Source: JBDLID01 sp039715055
GTDB taxonomy: Bacteria; Desulfobacterota; Desulfobulbia; Desulfobulbales; Desulfocapsaceae
Reading direction: 5' to 3'
DNA length: 9,980 bases
Assembly: GCA_039715055.1 (NCBI GenBank)
Contig: JBDLID010000109.1
Span: forward strand, 1 to 9,980
Shown: one piece after another, positions 1-6,359 of the stretch
How the letters are laid out: each line of letters starts with the position of its first letter
Numbering within the stretch: the stretch's first letter is position 1
The notes under the pieces: model-generated
Databases searched by the model: none
Seen by the model: the letters and a program-made list of their open reading frames with translations, nothing else
What the model was told of the DNA's origin: nothing
Position numbers and translations under genes: made by a program

Positions 1-2
1 TT

Positions 3-80
3 ACCACTGTTCTTTCCAGTTATATCCTTGTCGGGGCATTACTGCAGGGAATGATTTTGCAGTGGCTGGAGGATCGTTGA
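3..80 (+). CDS. C-terminal end of a gene cut by the window edge, possibly a TetR-family regulator
   Basis: An open frame enters from the left edge and ends at a TGA at 78-80, giving 25 residues. They form a hydrophobic, probably helical segment (ILVGALLQGMILQWL) followed by the short polar tail EDR. A Gly-x-x-Leu-Gln-Trp-Leu ending of this kind is common in the last helix of TetR/AcrR-type regulators, where it belongs to the ligand-binding and dimerisation domain. A membrane-protein end would also fit the hydrophobicity. The piece is too short to decide, and no DNA-binding domain is visible. No clear intrinsic terminator follows it. Confidence 0.35.
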   Translation, partial: TTVLSSYILVGALLQGMILQWLEDR

Positions 81-178
81 GCCGGATATTTCACGATCGG
101 TTCCTGGTCAATATTACAGAAAGTTGTATTAACGTTGCGTGATCTTAACAATTCAGTGTGGAGCTGGGTGCGCCCCTA

Positions 179-228
179 AGCAGGGAACTGTAACTGTTTA
201 GCAGGGCCCGCAGTGTGGTAAAGCAGGC
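179..228 (+). repeat. Three short AGCAGG direct repeats at 21-22 base spacing
   Basis: AGCAGGG starts at 179 and again at 200, and AGCAGGC starts at 222. The starts are 21 and 22 bases apart, close to two turns of DNA. They lie in the roughly 230-base stretch (81-308) between the end of the first gene and the stop codon of the Cys-rich small gene. I see no supported protein or known RNA gene in that stretch, only a short GGCC-TGATC-GGCC inverted repeat near 262-274. The repeats could be phased binding sites or chance. Confidence 0.3.
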
Positions 229-308
229 TGACGAAGCGTACTTGTTTGTGCTACTCGAGGCGGCCTGATCGGCCACAATGTGGGTGCTGCTGAATAGTTA
301 CGCGTGAT

Positions 309-527
309 CTAACCCTTCATTTCAGCCGAGCAGGAGGCCTGCCAGCAGCAACTCTTTTCGGAACATTGCGGCTGTAGCCGGAAACAGGCTTCATGGCCCT
401 CAACTTCCTGAATCTGCTTGATGAGTTCTTCGAGTTTGAGCCCGTTGGAGTCCATTGCCAGTGCGCCTGCCTTTTTTCTGGCCAGGGCAAAGAGTTGGGA
501 TCCTTTCATGTACTTGATCTTACTCAT
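309..527 (-). CDS. Small Cys-rich protein with SAP/Rho-N-like N-terminal region
   Basis: This is a 72-residue soluble protein of unknown function. The start at 527 is chosen over the upstream ATG at 584 because a GGGAGG ribosome binding site (536-541) sits 8 bases before it. Residues 1-44 look helical and basic; the segment LKLEELIKQIQEVEG (about 30-44) resembles the second helix of SAP or Rho-N-type nucleic-acid-binding modules. The C-terminal third has five cysteines (C48, C55, C60, C61, C66), with a Trp after the adjacent Cys pair. From memory, deltaproteobacterial genomes encode small proteins with a matching helix, then a Cys-Phe motif and a spaced Cys/Trp cluster, often labelled SAP or Rho-N domain proteins; the extra C61 would be a variation. 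The cysteines could bind a metal. No signal peptide or membrane segment is seen. A sigma-70 promoter lies upstream at 635-663, suggesting it is transcribed separately from the ubiB-like gene behind it. Confidence 0.75.
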   Translation of the reverse strand: MSKIKYMKGSQLFALARKKAGALAMDSNGLKLEELIKQIQEVEGHEACFRLQPQCSEKSCCWQASCSAEMKG

Positions 528-634
528 GGTCTTTTCCTCCCGGTTGTAGTCATTAAAAAACAGGTAGCCAACAGTCAAGCCCATTTGGGGAACCGGTATA
601 ATTCGGCGTTCCTAATTTGTTGTATATGTTTTTA

Positions 635-663
635 ATTGTATCTCTGTTGATTGAACTTGTCCA
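635..663 (-). promoter_or_regulatory. Sigma-70 promoter for the small Cys-rich gene
   Basis: Read on the reverse strand, a -35 box TGGACA (658-663) is followed after exactly 17 bases by a -10 box TACAAT (635-640). Each matches the consensus at 5 of 6 positions. Transcription would start near 628, leaving a leader of about 100 bases before the ATG at 527. A second, poorer candidate (TTGACT at 573-578 with TTTAAT at 552-557, spacer 15) lies closer to the gene. Confidence 0.5.
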
Positions 664-756
664 GAACGAGATGGAGATGCGATGAGCCCAGGATAGTTGC
701 TGGTACCTTGTCACCCTCTGGCCAATTTCTCAGGACACCCTCTATAACCACTGATT

Positions 757-2451
757 TTATTTCTTTTTTTTCTTCGGCAGCAGAAAAGAGGTCACAAAAC
801 CAACCGAGTAGATTCCCGCTCCCGTAAGGCCGATCAGACCGACAACACCAAGAAAACCGGGTTCTTTGGAGAGTCGATCGGCCAGTATGAGAATTGAGGA
901 GCCAACGATCAGCGCGGCGATAATCATGGAAATTCCCATGATTTTTGAGGAGAGGTCCATCTTGTCGGCCAGGTGTTCGATCCGTTTGAGTTCCAGGTTG
1001 AGAGTGAACTTGGAGTGGCGGATCAGGTCGAGAAAGCGCTGGAGATCAAGAGGGATGTTTTCCATGAGTTCCAGGTAGCCGGTCATGGATTTTTGCATCC
1101 GGTTGCGGATGGCGCCCATGGAGTAGCGCTGGGTAACGATTTCCCGCAGCTGTGGTTCAATATGGGCGATAACGTCGAAACCGGGGTCGAACTGCTCGGC
1201 GACTCCTTCAATGGTGGTCAGGGCCTTGGTGAGAAAGAGCAGGTCACTCGGGCAGTGGATCTGGTAGCGCTGCAGCAGGGTAAAAAAGTCGTTGAGCAAT
1301 TTGGCGATATCCAGCCGTCCCAGATCGCCTTCTTCAAACTGCCGGCTGAGTTGCTGGATATCTCCTCGAAAATCCCGACGATCGGTGATCGCCGGATCAA
1401 CGTCAGTCAGTTCGATGACGACCCGGCACAGTTTGTCGATATCACCCTTGACCACTCCCGCCACCAGGTCGATAAGCTGTTCAGTCGTTCTTTTATCCAG
1501 CTGGCCGGTCATGCCGCAGTCAATAAAGCAGAGCCTGTTGCCCGGCAGCAGGAAGATGTTGCCGGGGTGCGGGTCAGCATGGAAAAAACCGAATCTCAGA
1601 CACTGTTTAAAGACTGCATTGGTGCCGTGACTGACAAGGGCCCGCCGTTCTTCGGCAGACAGGCTTTCCGGGGCGACGGTGGACAGAAGGCGGCCCCGGA
1701 TCTCTTCCAGGGTGAGGACGTTACGGGTTGATGCTTCCCAGTAAACCTTTGGAAACATAATATCGTCATCATCTTCAAAATAGCGGCGAAGTCGCTCTGT
1801 GGACTGCCCCTCATTGAGCAGGTTGACCTCTTTGAGCAGTTCCCGGCCGAACTCTTTTGCAACTGCCACCGGGCTGTAACCCAGGCCGGAAAAGTAATCT
1901 TCTACAAACTGGGCAATGGTTTCGAGCAGGGCCATATCCTCTTCGATCAGTTTGCGGTTGCCGGGCCTCAGGACTTTGATCACCACTCTGCTGCCGTCCT
2001 TGAGTCGGGCCCGATGAACCTGAGCCATGGAGGCAGCGGCCATGGCATGCTCATCAATGGAGGAGAACAGGAGGTCGAGCCGGCCGGGAAACTCCTCGAC
2101 AAGGACCTGATGTATCTCGTCAAAGGAGACCTGGCCGCAGTCGTCCTGGAGATGACTGAACTCTTTAGCCCATTCCGGGGGGATGAGGTCGGGCCGGGTG
2201 GACAGGATCTGGCCGAGTTTGATAAAAGTCGGTCCGAGCTCTTCAAGGACCATGCGAAGCCTTTCCGGCCGGCTGACAGTGTCGTCGCTGGCGAGCCCCT
2301 TCTGGACAGCAGAATCGTCCCGTTGTCCAAGCAGCCGGTCGAGTCCCATGTCAACCACGACTTCACGGAAGCCGAATTTGGACAGGACCCCAATGATCTC
2401 TGCCAGTCGCCTGGTGGAACGGACGGTACGTTTGATTTTTGTAATTTTCAT
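757..2451 (-). CDS. ubiB: ABC1/UbiB/AarF-family atypical protein kinase-like protein
   Basis: The protein has 564 residues, usual for bacterial UbiB-like proteins. The family supports quinone biosynthesis or membrane-lipid handling through an ATP-binding, kinase-like fold at the inner membrane. Visible hallmarks in order are the family-specific KxGQ motif (K78-Q81), the Ala-rich nucleotide loop AAAS (138-141), the probable ATP-binding Lys in VVIKV (K159), the catalytic-loop equivalent HADPHPGN (291-298), and the metal-binding DCG (311-313) in place of the usual DFG. Two hydrophobic helices near the C-terminus (about 504-523 and 533-557) and a final run of five lysines suggest C-terminal membrane anchoring with a cytoplasmic basic tail. 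The ATG at 2451 fits the family's N-terminus but has no recognisable ribosome binding site. It is the last gene of the htpX cluster, 75 bases after htpX. The family is certain. Whether it serves menaquinone or ubiquinone is not shown, so the symbol means family membership only. No intrinsic terminator is obvious after it. Confidence 0.92.
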   Translation of the reverse strand: MKITKIKRTVRSTRRLAEIIGVLSKFGFREVVVDMGLDRLLGQRDDSAVQKGLASDDTVSRPERLRMVLEELGPTFIKLGQILSTRPDLIPPEWAKEFSHLQDDCGQVSFDEIHQVLVEEFPGRLDLLFSSIDEHAMAAASMAQVHRARLKDGSRVVIKVLRPGNRKLIEEDMALLETIAQFVEDYFSGLGYSPVAVAKEFGRELLKEVNLLNEGQSTERLRRYFEDDDDIMFPKVYWEASTRNVLTLEEIRGRLLSTVAPESLSAEERRALVSHGTNAVFKQCLRFGFFHADPHPGNIFLLPGNRLCFIDCGMTGQLDKRTTEQLIDLVAGVVKGDIDKLCRVVIELTDVDPAITDRRDFRGDIQQLSRQFEEGDLGRLDIAKLLNDFFTLLQRYQIHCPSDLLFLTKALTTIEGVAEQFDPGFDVIAHIEPQLREIVTQRYSMGAIRNRMQKSMTGYLELMENIPLDLQRFLDLIRHSKFTLNLELKRIEHLADKMDLSSKIMGISMIIAALIVGSSILILADRLSKEPGFLGVVGLIGLTGAGIYSVGFVTSFLLPKKKKK

Positions 2452-2526
2452 ATGTGTTAAAGTGGTACGGTTGCAGTCACAATTTTTTAATGCTCCGGCA
2501 GCTTCCGGCCTTTTTGACTACCCGTG

Positions 2527-3366
2527 TCAGGAATTGACCAGTCTCTCAATACGTTCACGGATGGGAGGATGGGTTGAAAAGAGATTTTTCAGCCGGCCTC
2601 CGACCAGGGGGTTGACGATGTACATCTGGGCAGTGGCCGGGTTGACCTCCATGGGAATCCGGCGGCTGTAATTATCCAGCTGCTGCAGGGCAGAGGCCAG
2701 AGAGCGCGGGTTGCCGCAAATGGCGGCCCCTGTCGCATCGGCCTGGTACTCTCTGCTTCTTGAAATGGCCATCTGGATCAGGGCAGCACCCAGTGGCGCT
2801 AAAATCATCACCGCCAGGCTGCCCAGCAGGGAACCGCCGCCATCGTTGTCATCTGAGTGTCCTCTGCCGAAAAGCATACCCCACTGGGCCATACTTGCCA
2901 GGGTGCTGATCGCTCCGGCCATGGTGGCTGCAATGGTGGAGAGGAGGATGTCGCGATTTTTGATATGGGCCAACTCGTGGGCGAGAACACCTTCCAGTTC
3001 GTCGCGTTTGAGTATCTGCGTCAGCCCTCTGGTGACGGCAACTGCGGCGTGATTCGGGTTGCGGCCGGTGGCAAAGGCATTTGGGGTGTCCTTGTTGATG
3101 ATGTGTACCTTGGGCTTGGGCAGTTCTGCACGCCGTGCCAGTGTCTCTACCATTTGGTGAAGTTCCGGAGCCTCGGCAACAGAGACTTGTCTTGCACCGC
3201 TCATTTTCAGGGCCATGGTGTCGCTGAACCAGTAGGTGAAAAAGTTCATGCCGATGGCCATGACAAGAGCCAGGATCATACCGTTTGAACCGCCGAGGAG
3301 CTGTCCGGCCATCATAAAGACTGCAGTCAGGGCAGCCATAAGGGTTGCTGTTTTTAAGGTGTTCAT
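2527..3366 (-). CDS. htpX: HtpX family membrane zinc metalloprotease (M48)
   Basis: This 279-residue protein is an inner-membrane, zinc-dependent endopeptidase of family M48B. HtpX degrades damaged or misfolded membrane proteins, in parallel with FtsH in well-studied bacteria. The zinc site is complete: HELAH at 130-134 (H130 and H134 as ligands, E131 catalytic) and the third ligand E206 in SRSREYQAD. The family motif THPP is at 266-269. Hydrophobic segments lie at about 9-26 and 30-48 (an N-terminal hairpin), 138-160 and 180-200, matching the four-helix layout. Length is close to the usual 280-295. The ATG at 3366 has a GAGG ribosome binding site 9 bases upstream (3376-3379). The gene begins 33 bases after the unknown 239-residue gene, so the two are probably co-transcribed. 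Nothing is missing from the active site. Confidence 0.96.
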   Translation of the reverse strand: MNTLKTATLMAALTAVFMMAGQLLGGSNGMILALVMAIGMNFFTYWFSDTMALKMSGARQVSVAEAPELHQMVETLARRAELPKPKVHIINKDTPNAFATGRNPNHAAVAVTRGLTQILKRDELEGVLAHELAHIKNRDILLSTIAATMAGAISTLASMAQWGMLFGRGHSDDNDGGGSLLGSLAVMILAPLGAALIQMAISRSREYQADATGAAICGNPRSLASALQQLDNYSRRIPMEVNPATAQMYIVNPLVGGRLKNLFSTHPPIRERIERLVNS

Positions 3367-3399
3367 GATTGGTATCCTCGTACTGGGAGCTATAGTGGG

Positions 3400-4119
3400 T
3401 CAGGGGGTTCTGGGATCAAAATCGGGCTGTTTGGTAAAAGCGGTCAGGGCAAGCTCTTTTAGTTTTTTTTGAATGGAGTCAAAAGCGGGGAGCGGCGGCA
3501 GAACAGGAAGGAGCTTTTCAACAGGTGTGGGCGGTTTGACCCGCATCTTTTCCTCCATTCTCAGTCCCCTGCCGGAGTCAAGAGCACCCTCCATGCCCCC
3601 GGCAGATCCGGGTGTGGTGCCGTCGATACCGCGAAGAAAAAGCATGATGCCGCTGATGTCGTTTTTCTTGTAAAAAATGTCGATCTCCTCTTTGATGGTG
3701 TCATGGTCGGCCATAAGCTCAACAAGCTGGTGACGGTATTCTTCGATGTGGTGTTCCAGGTTCCGGTAGCTGTCGAAAAAGAGGTTGAGAAAGCGACGCT
3801 TTCTCGTAAAACCGTGTATTCTGCAGCGATGAAGAACCTGGCGGCGAATAGTTGGGGACTGATTGACATACGGATCAAAAAAGAGTGACGAGTCTACTCC
3901 GGTAAGAGTTGAAAATTGATTGACGAGACCCTCTTCCCGCAACAGTATATAGAGACAGACCAGGGAAAAACCGATCTTTCGTTCGAGGTCCAGTGTTGAG
4001 GCAATGATTTTTTTTTGATAGTCGTTGGTGTCCTCTTCTATTATCTTCCGAAAACCGAAGTAACGGTCGGCCAGTTCTTTCTTGACTTCAAAGGTGAGAA
4101 TTTTGTTCAGGTCTTCCAT
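3400..4119 (-). CDS. Conserved-looking hypothetical protein, first gene of the htpX cluster
   Basis: I do not recognise this 239-residue protein. The frame is open from a TTG at 4158, but that start has no ribosome binding site, so I chose the ATG at 4119, which has a GGAG 12 bases upstream (4132-4135); the longer form would have 252 residues. Residues 1-160 are strongly charged and probably all helical, with an N-terminal Glu/Lys/Asp-rich stretch (11-49), a short hydrophobic patch (50-60) too short for a membrane span, an Arg/Lys-rich patch near 97-109 (including RKRR) and an aromatic-rich helix (110-150). A Gly-rich linker (about 164-188) leads to a Pro-rich section (195-212) and a final amphipathic helix. 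There is no signal peptide, Cys cluster or enzyme motif. Being first ahead of htpX and the ubiB-like gene hints at a membrane-stress or envelope role, but that is inference only. Confidence 0.8.
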   Translation of the reverse strand: MEDLNKILTFEVKKELADRYFGFRKIIEEDTNDYQKKIIASTLDLERKIGFSLVCLYILLREEGLVNQFSTLTGVDSSLFFDPYVNQSPTIRRQVLHRCRIHGFTRKRRFLNLFFDSYRNLEHHIEEYRHQLVELMADHDTIKEEIDIFYKKNDISGIMLFLRGIDGTTPGSAGGMEGALDSGRGLRMEEKMRVKPPTPVEKLLPVLPPLPAFDSIQKKLKELALTAFTKQPDFDPRTP

Positions 4120-4191
4120 GATGGTGGTGTTCTCCGGTCGCAAGAGATCGCGGATCAAATGTATGGTCGGTGCGGGTGATCACTAAAGTTT

Positions 4192-4221
4192 ATTTTACAG
4201 GCAGACGATAACAACTGCTAA
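4192..4221 (-). promoter_or_regulatory. Candidate promoter for the hypothetical-htpX-ubiB cluster
   Basis: On the reverse strand a -35-like TTAGCA (4216-4221, 4 of 6) precedes TAAAAT (4192-4197, 5 of 6) with an 18-base spacer. It lies in the AT-rich divergent region, about 70 bases before the ATG at 4119. In the forward direction only a weak pair for dnaG is seen (TTTACA at 4194-4199 and TAATAA at 4219-4224, spacer 19), overlapping the reverse promoter. Confidence 0.35.
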
Positions 4222-4241
4222 TAATATTATTTTTCAGGTAG

Positions 4242-4255
4242 CGGAATTTATTCCG
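4242..4255. promoter_or_regulatory. Perfect short palindrome upstream of dnaG, possible operator
   Basis: CGGAAT and ATTCCG form a perfect 6+6 inverted repeat around a central TT. It ends 20 bases before the dnaG start codon and lies between the two divergent gene clusters. A dimeric repressor site or a small leader hairpin would both fit; no regulator can be named. Confidence 0.3.
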
Positions 4256-4275
4256 TCATCTGAAATCGGACGGTT

Positions 4276-6078
4276 ATGGAAAGTCGCGAGGAAATAAAAG
4301 AGCGGATCAAGGAACAGTCCGATATTGTTCAGGTTATCTCAGAGCATATCGACCTGAAAAAGGCTGGATCCCGTTATCTGGGCCTCTGCCCCTTCCATGG
4401 AGAGAAGACCCCCTCGTTTTCTGTTAACCCGGGTCATCAGTTTTTTCATTGCTTCGGCTGCGGCGAGTCCGGTGATGTTTTTTCATTTATGATGAAATAT
4501 CACAGTCTCGATTTTCCGGCGGCCCTGGAAGAGCTGGCTAAGCGATGCAATATCCAGCTGCCCCAAAAAGCACAGAGTCCGGCCCAGGAAAAAAGGGACC
4601 AGCTGCGAAAAGAAATTTTTGCAATCAACCAGCGGGCCATGAAAATCTACCGGGACTGTCTTGAAAGCTCACCCGGGGCTGAAGCGGCCAGAAAGTATCT
4701 GGCGCAGCGCGGGGTGAGTGCGGCCATCCGCGAGCAATTCGGTATTGGCTATGCCCCTGCAAAAGAGACTGCCGGCTGGAATTTTATTGGCGGCCAGCTG
4801 GGTCAGCAGGAGTTCAAGGCCGCTGTCCATGCCGGGCTTCTCGTCGAAAAAGAGCAGGGGGGCTCCTATGACCGCTTTCGTGATCGGATTCTTTTTCCCA
4901 TCCTTGATACCGGCGGCAGAGTGGCGGGCTTTGGCGGCCGGATCGTTGGTGATGGTCAGCCTAAATATATGAATTCGCCGGAGTCCATTGTTTTTGACAA
5001 GAGCCGCCTGCTTCTCGGGCTCTATCAGCTTCGTGATGAAATTCGCCGATCAGGGCGAATTGTTCTGGTGGAGGGAAATTTTGATCTCATCTCTCTGGTG
5101 GATAAAGGCATAACCAATGTGGCCGCTCCCTTGGGAACGGCGTTGACAGCCCGCCAGGTTAAATTGATGAAACGTTTTGCCGGTGAGGCATTGCTCCTCT
5201 TTGACGGTGATGATGCCGGTGTCAAGGCGGCCATGCGTGCTGTTCCGCTCTTTCTGGCTGAGCAGATGGATGCCAGGGTGGCCCTGCTGCCCAGGGGAGA
5301 GGATCCCGACACCTTTGTCAGAAACCAGGGGCCTGATGCCCTGCAGCAGGTGTTGGAAGGTAGTGAGGAGCTGCCTCAGTTCGTCTTTGATCGCCTTGTC
5401 GGGGAGCACGGGGTGACCCTGGAAGGGAAGTCCAAAATTGTTGAAAATCTGAAACCGCTGGTCAAGGCGGCATCGTCTGATCTTCAGCGTTCTGTGATTA
5501 TCGCCCATTTCAGCAAGCAGCTGGAAATTCCGGAGGAGCAGCTGCGCCGGGGACTGCAGGGCGGGAATGAACAGCCGGTGGTTGAGGCTCCTGTCAGGGT
5601 TCGCCCTGCTCCTGGTTCAGGAGCGCAGCTGAGCGCAGCACAGAAAAAACTTGTCAACTGCATGCTCCTCCATCCACAGGTCTGTGACCAACTGGAGGAT
5701 GCCGGTGCCCGAAAACAGCTGGAGGGTACTGTCGGAGAGGTGATTTTTCTCCAGATTAAGGCACTGCAGGCGAAAACCGGAGGGTGTGAGCCGGAGGACG
5801 TTCTCACCTGTCTGTCGGAAGGAGCGGAAAAGAACCTGGTCTCGGAGTTGCTGCTTGGTGCTTCAAGGAGTGACAGCGGCGGGCAGGAAGGAGAGTCTTC
5901 AGTTGAAGAGGTGGCTGAGATCGTCTCCTGGTTGAAAAGGGCAGATTTGCTTGAGCAGTCTCGATTTCTCATAGGAGAAATTGAACGAAAACAGAGGGAA
6001 GGCAATTTTTCGGAACTTGACGAATTGTTACGGAAAAAACTGGAGATAGATGCGAGTCTGCAGGGTGATACGATTTAG
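4276..6078 (+). CDS. dnaG: DNA primase DnaG
   Basis: This 600-residue protein synthesises the RNA primers for DNA replication at the fork, together with the DnaB helicase. The N-terminal CHC2 zinc-binding domain shows C38, H41, C59 and C62. The RNA-polymerase-like catalytic core contains the basic template-binding region and YMNSPES (231-237). The TOPRIM metal site is E266 in VEGNFD plus D310 and D312 in FDGDDAG, equivalent to the acidic residues of the E. coli enzyme. A variable linker (about 428-450) joins the C-terminal helicase-interaction domain (about 451-600). Length is typical. The ATG at 4276 fits the family N-terminus, although the ribosome binding site is only a weak GGACGG. The gene starts the forward cluster with rpoD 281 bases downstream, the usual core pair of the macromolecular-synthesis group; no rpsU lies upstream. 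EGNFD replaces the more common EGYMD but keeps the essential acids. Confidence 0.98.
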   Translation: MESREEIKERIKEQSDIVQVISEHIDLKKAGSRYLGLCPFHGEKTPSFSVNPGHQFFHCFGCGESGDVFSFMMKYHSLDFPAALEELAKRCNIQLPQKAQSPAQEKRDQLRKEIFAINQRAMKIYRDCLESSPGAEAARKYLAQRGVSAAIREQFGIGYAPAKETAGWNFIGGQLGQQEFKAAVHAGLLVEKEQGGSYDRFRDRILFPILDTGGRVAGFGGRIVGDGQPKYMNSPESIVFDKSRLLLGLYQLRDEIRRSGRIVLVEGNFDLISLVDKGITNVAAPLGTALTARQVKLMKRFAGEALLLFDGDDAGVKAAMRAVPLFLAEQMDARVALLPRGEDPDTFVRNQGPDALQQVLEGSEELPQFVFDRLVGEHGVTLEGKSKIVENLKPLVKAASSDLQRSVIIAHFSKQLEIPEEQLRRGLQGGNEQPVVEAPVRVRPAPGSGAQLSAAQKKLVNCMLLHPQVCDQLEDAGARKQLEGTVGEVIFLQIKALQAKTGGCEPEDVLTCLSEGAEKNLVSELLLGASRSDSGGQEGESSVEEVAEIVSWLKRADLLEQSRFLIGEIERKQREGNFSELDELLRKKLEIDASLQGDTI

Positions 6079-6086
6079 TTGTTGAT

Positions 6087-6179
6087 ATTGTTTGATAAAA
6101 ACAATACGACACTGCTTAGGGGTGCGCTGAAATCGGTTCTTCAGTAAGTGGGAATAATACTGATTTTCAGAGTTTTTTT
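6087..6179 (+). terminator. Weak hairpins after dnaG, possible inefficient terminator
   Basis: Three small inverted repeats follow the dnaG stop: ATTGTTT/AAACAAT (6087-6093 with 6099-6105), CTGAA/TTCAG (6127-6131 with 6140-6144) and CTGA/TCAG (6160-6163 with 6167-6170). Only the last is followed by a T-run (6173-6179), and its stem is just 4 base pairs. At best this gives partial termination, allowing some read-through from dnaG into rpoD. Confidence 0.22.
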
Positions 6180-6189
6180 CTATAGATAG

Positions 6190-6218
6190 TTGAATAATTG
6201 ATTTTTTTTCTCTATATT
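6190..6218 (+). promoter_or_regulatory. Sigma-70 promoter of rpoD
   Basis: TTGAAT (6190-6195, 4 of 6) and TATATT (6213-6218, 5 of 6) are separated by an optimal 17-base, T-rich spacer. Transcription would start near 6225, giving a leader of about 135 bases before rpoD. The promoter lets the primary sigma factor be made independently of dnaG, and RpoD may read its own promoter. Confidence 0.55.
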
Positions 6219-6241
6219 AGTCAATTGGAGAGACAGGGGAG

Positions 6242-6280
6242 ATGGCTTTCGGGCCCGTTGATGGTTACCATTTGTTGTAG
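6242..6280 (+). other. Possible 12-codon leader ORF in the rpoD leader
   Basis: Within the predicted rpoD leader an ATG opens a 12-residue frame (MAFGPVDGYHLL) ending in TAG. A GGAG lies 11 bases before the ATG and a GGGGAG abuts it, so initiation signals are present but badly spaced. A TTGCC/GGCAA inverted repeat (6281-6285 with 6295-6299) follows immediately after the stop. The arrangement resembles a translated leader but could easily be chance. Confidence 0.15.
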
Positions 6281-6359
6281 TTGCCAAAATGATCGGCAAA
6301 AATGATGGTTGATTTGAAACGGTGCAGGCCCACCGATTATTTTAGAAGGATGGTGGTGT

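Noticed and set aside
528..584. A longer start (ATG at 584) for the small Cys-rich protein
   Set aside because: The extra 19 residues span the ribosome binding site and leader of the better start at 527, and no good ribosome binding site precedes 584.
393..635. An 80-codon forward frame over the small Cys-rich gene
   Set aside because: The opposite strand has the strong ribosome binding site, promoter and recognisable protein layout; this frame has none of these.
973..1731. A 252-codon forward frame across the ubiB-like gene
   Set aside because: It lies antisense to an intact kinase gene whose motifs are all in the reverse frame. Its translation is low in recognisable features.
2469..2520. 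A CCGG-CAGCTT-CCGG repeat followed by CCTTTTT on the forward strand as a terminator
   Set aside because: The stem is only 4 base pairs and no forward gene ends there. On the reverse strand, where genes do run, it is followed by ATTAAAAAATT rather than a T-run.
4120..4158. TTG start at 4158 for the hypothetical gene ahead of htpX
   Set aside because: There is no ribosome binding site before it, and it starts with a rare codon; the ATG at 4119 has a GGAG upstream.
168..6124. CCCCTAAGCAG near 173-183 and its reverse complement near 6113-6123 upstream of rpoD
   Set aside because: An 11-base match between two places in 10 kb is expected by chance, and the flanks diverge.
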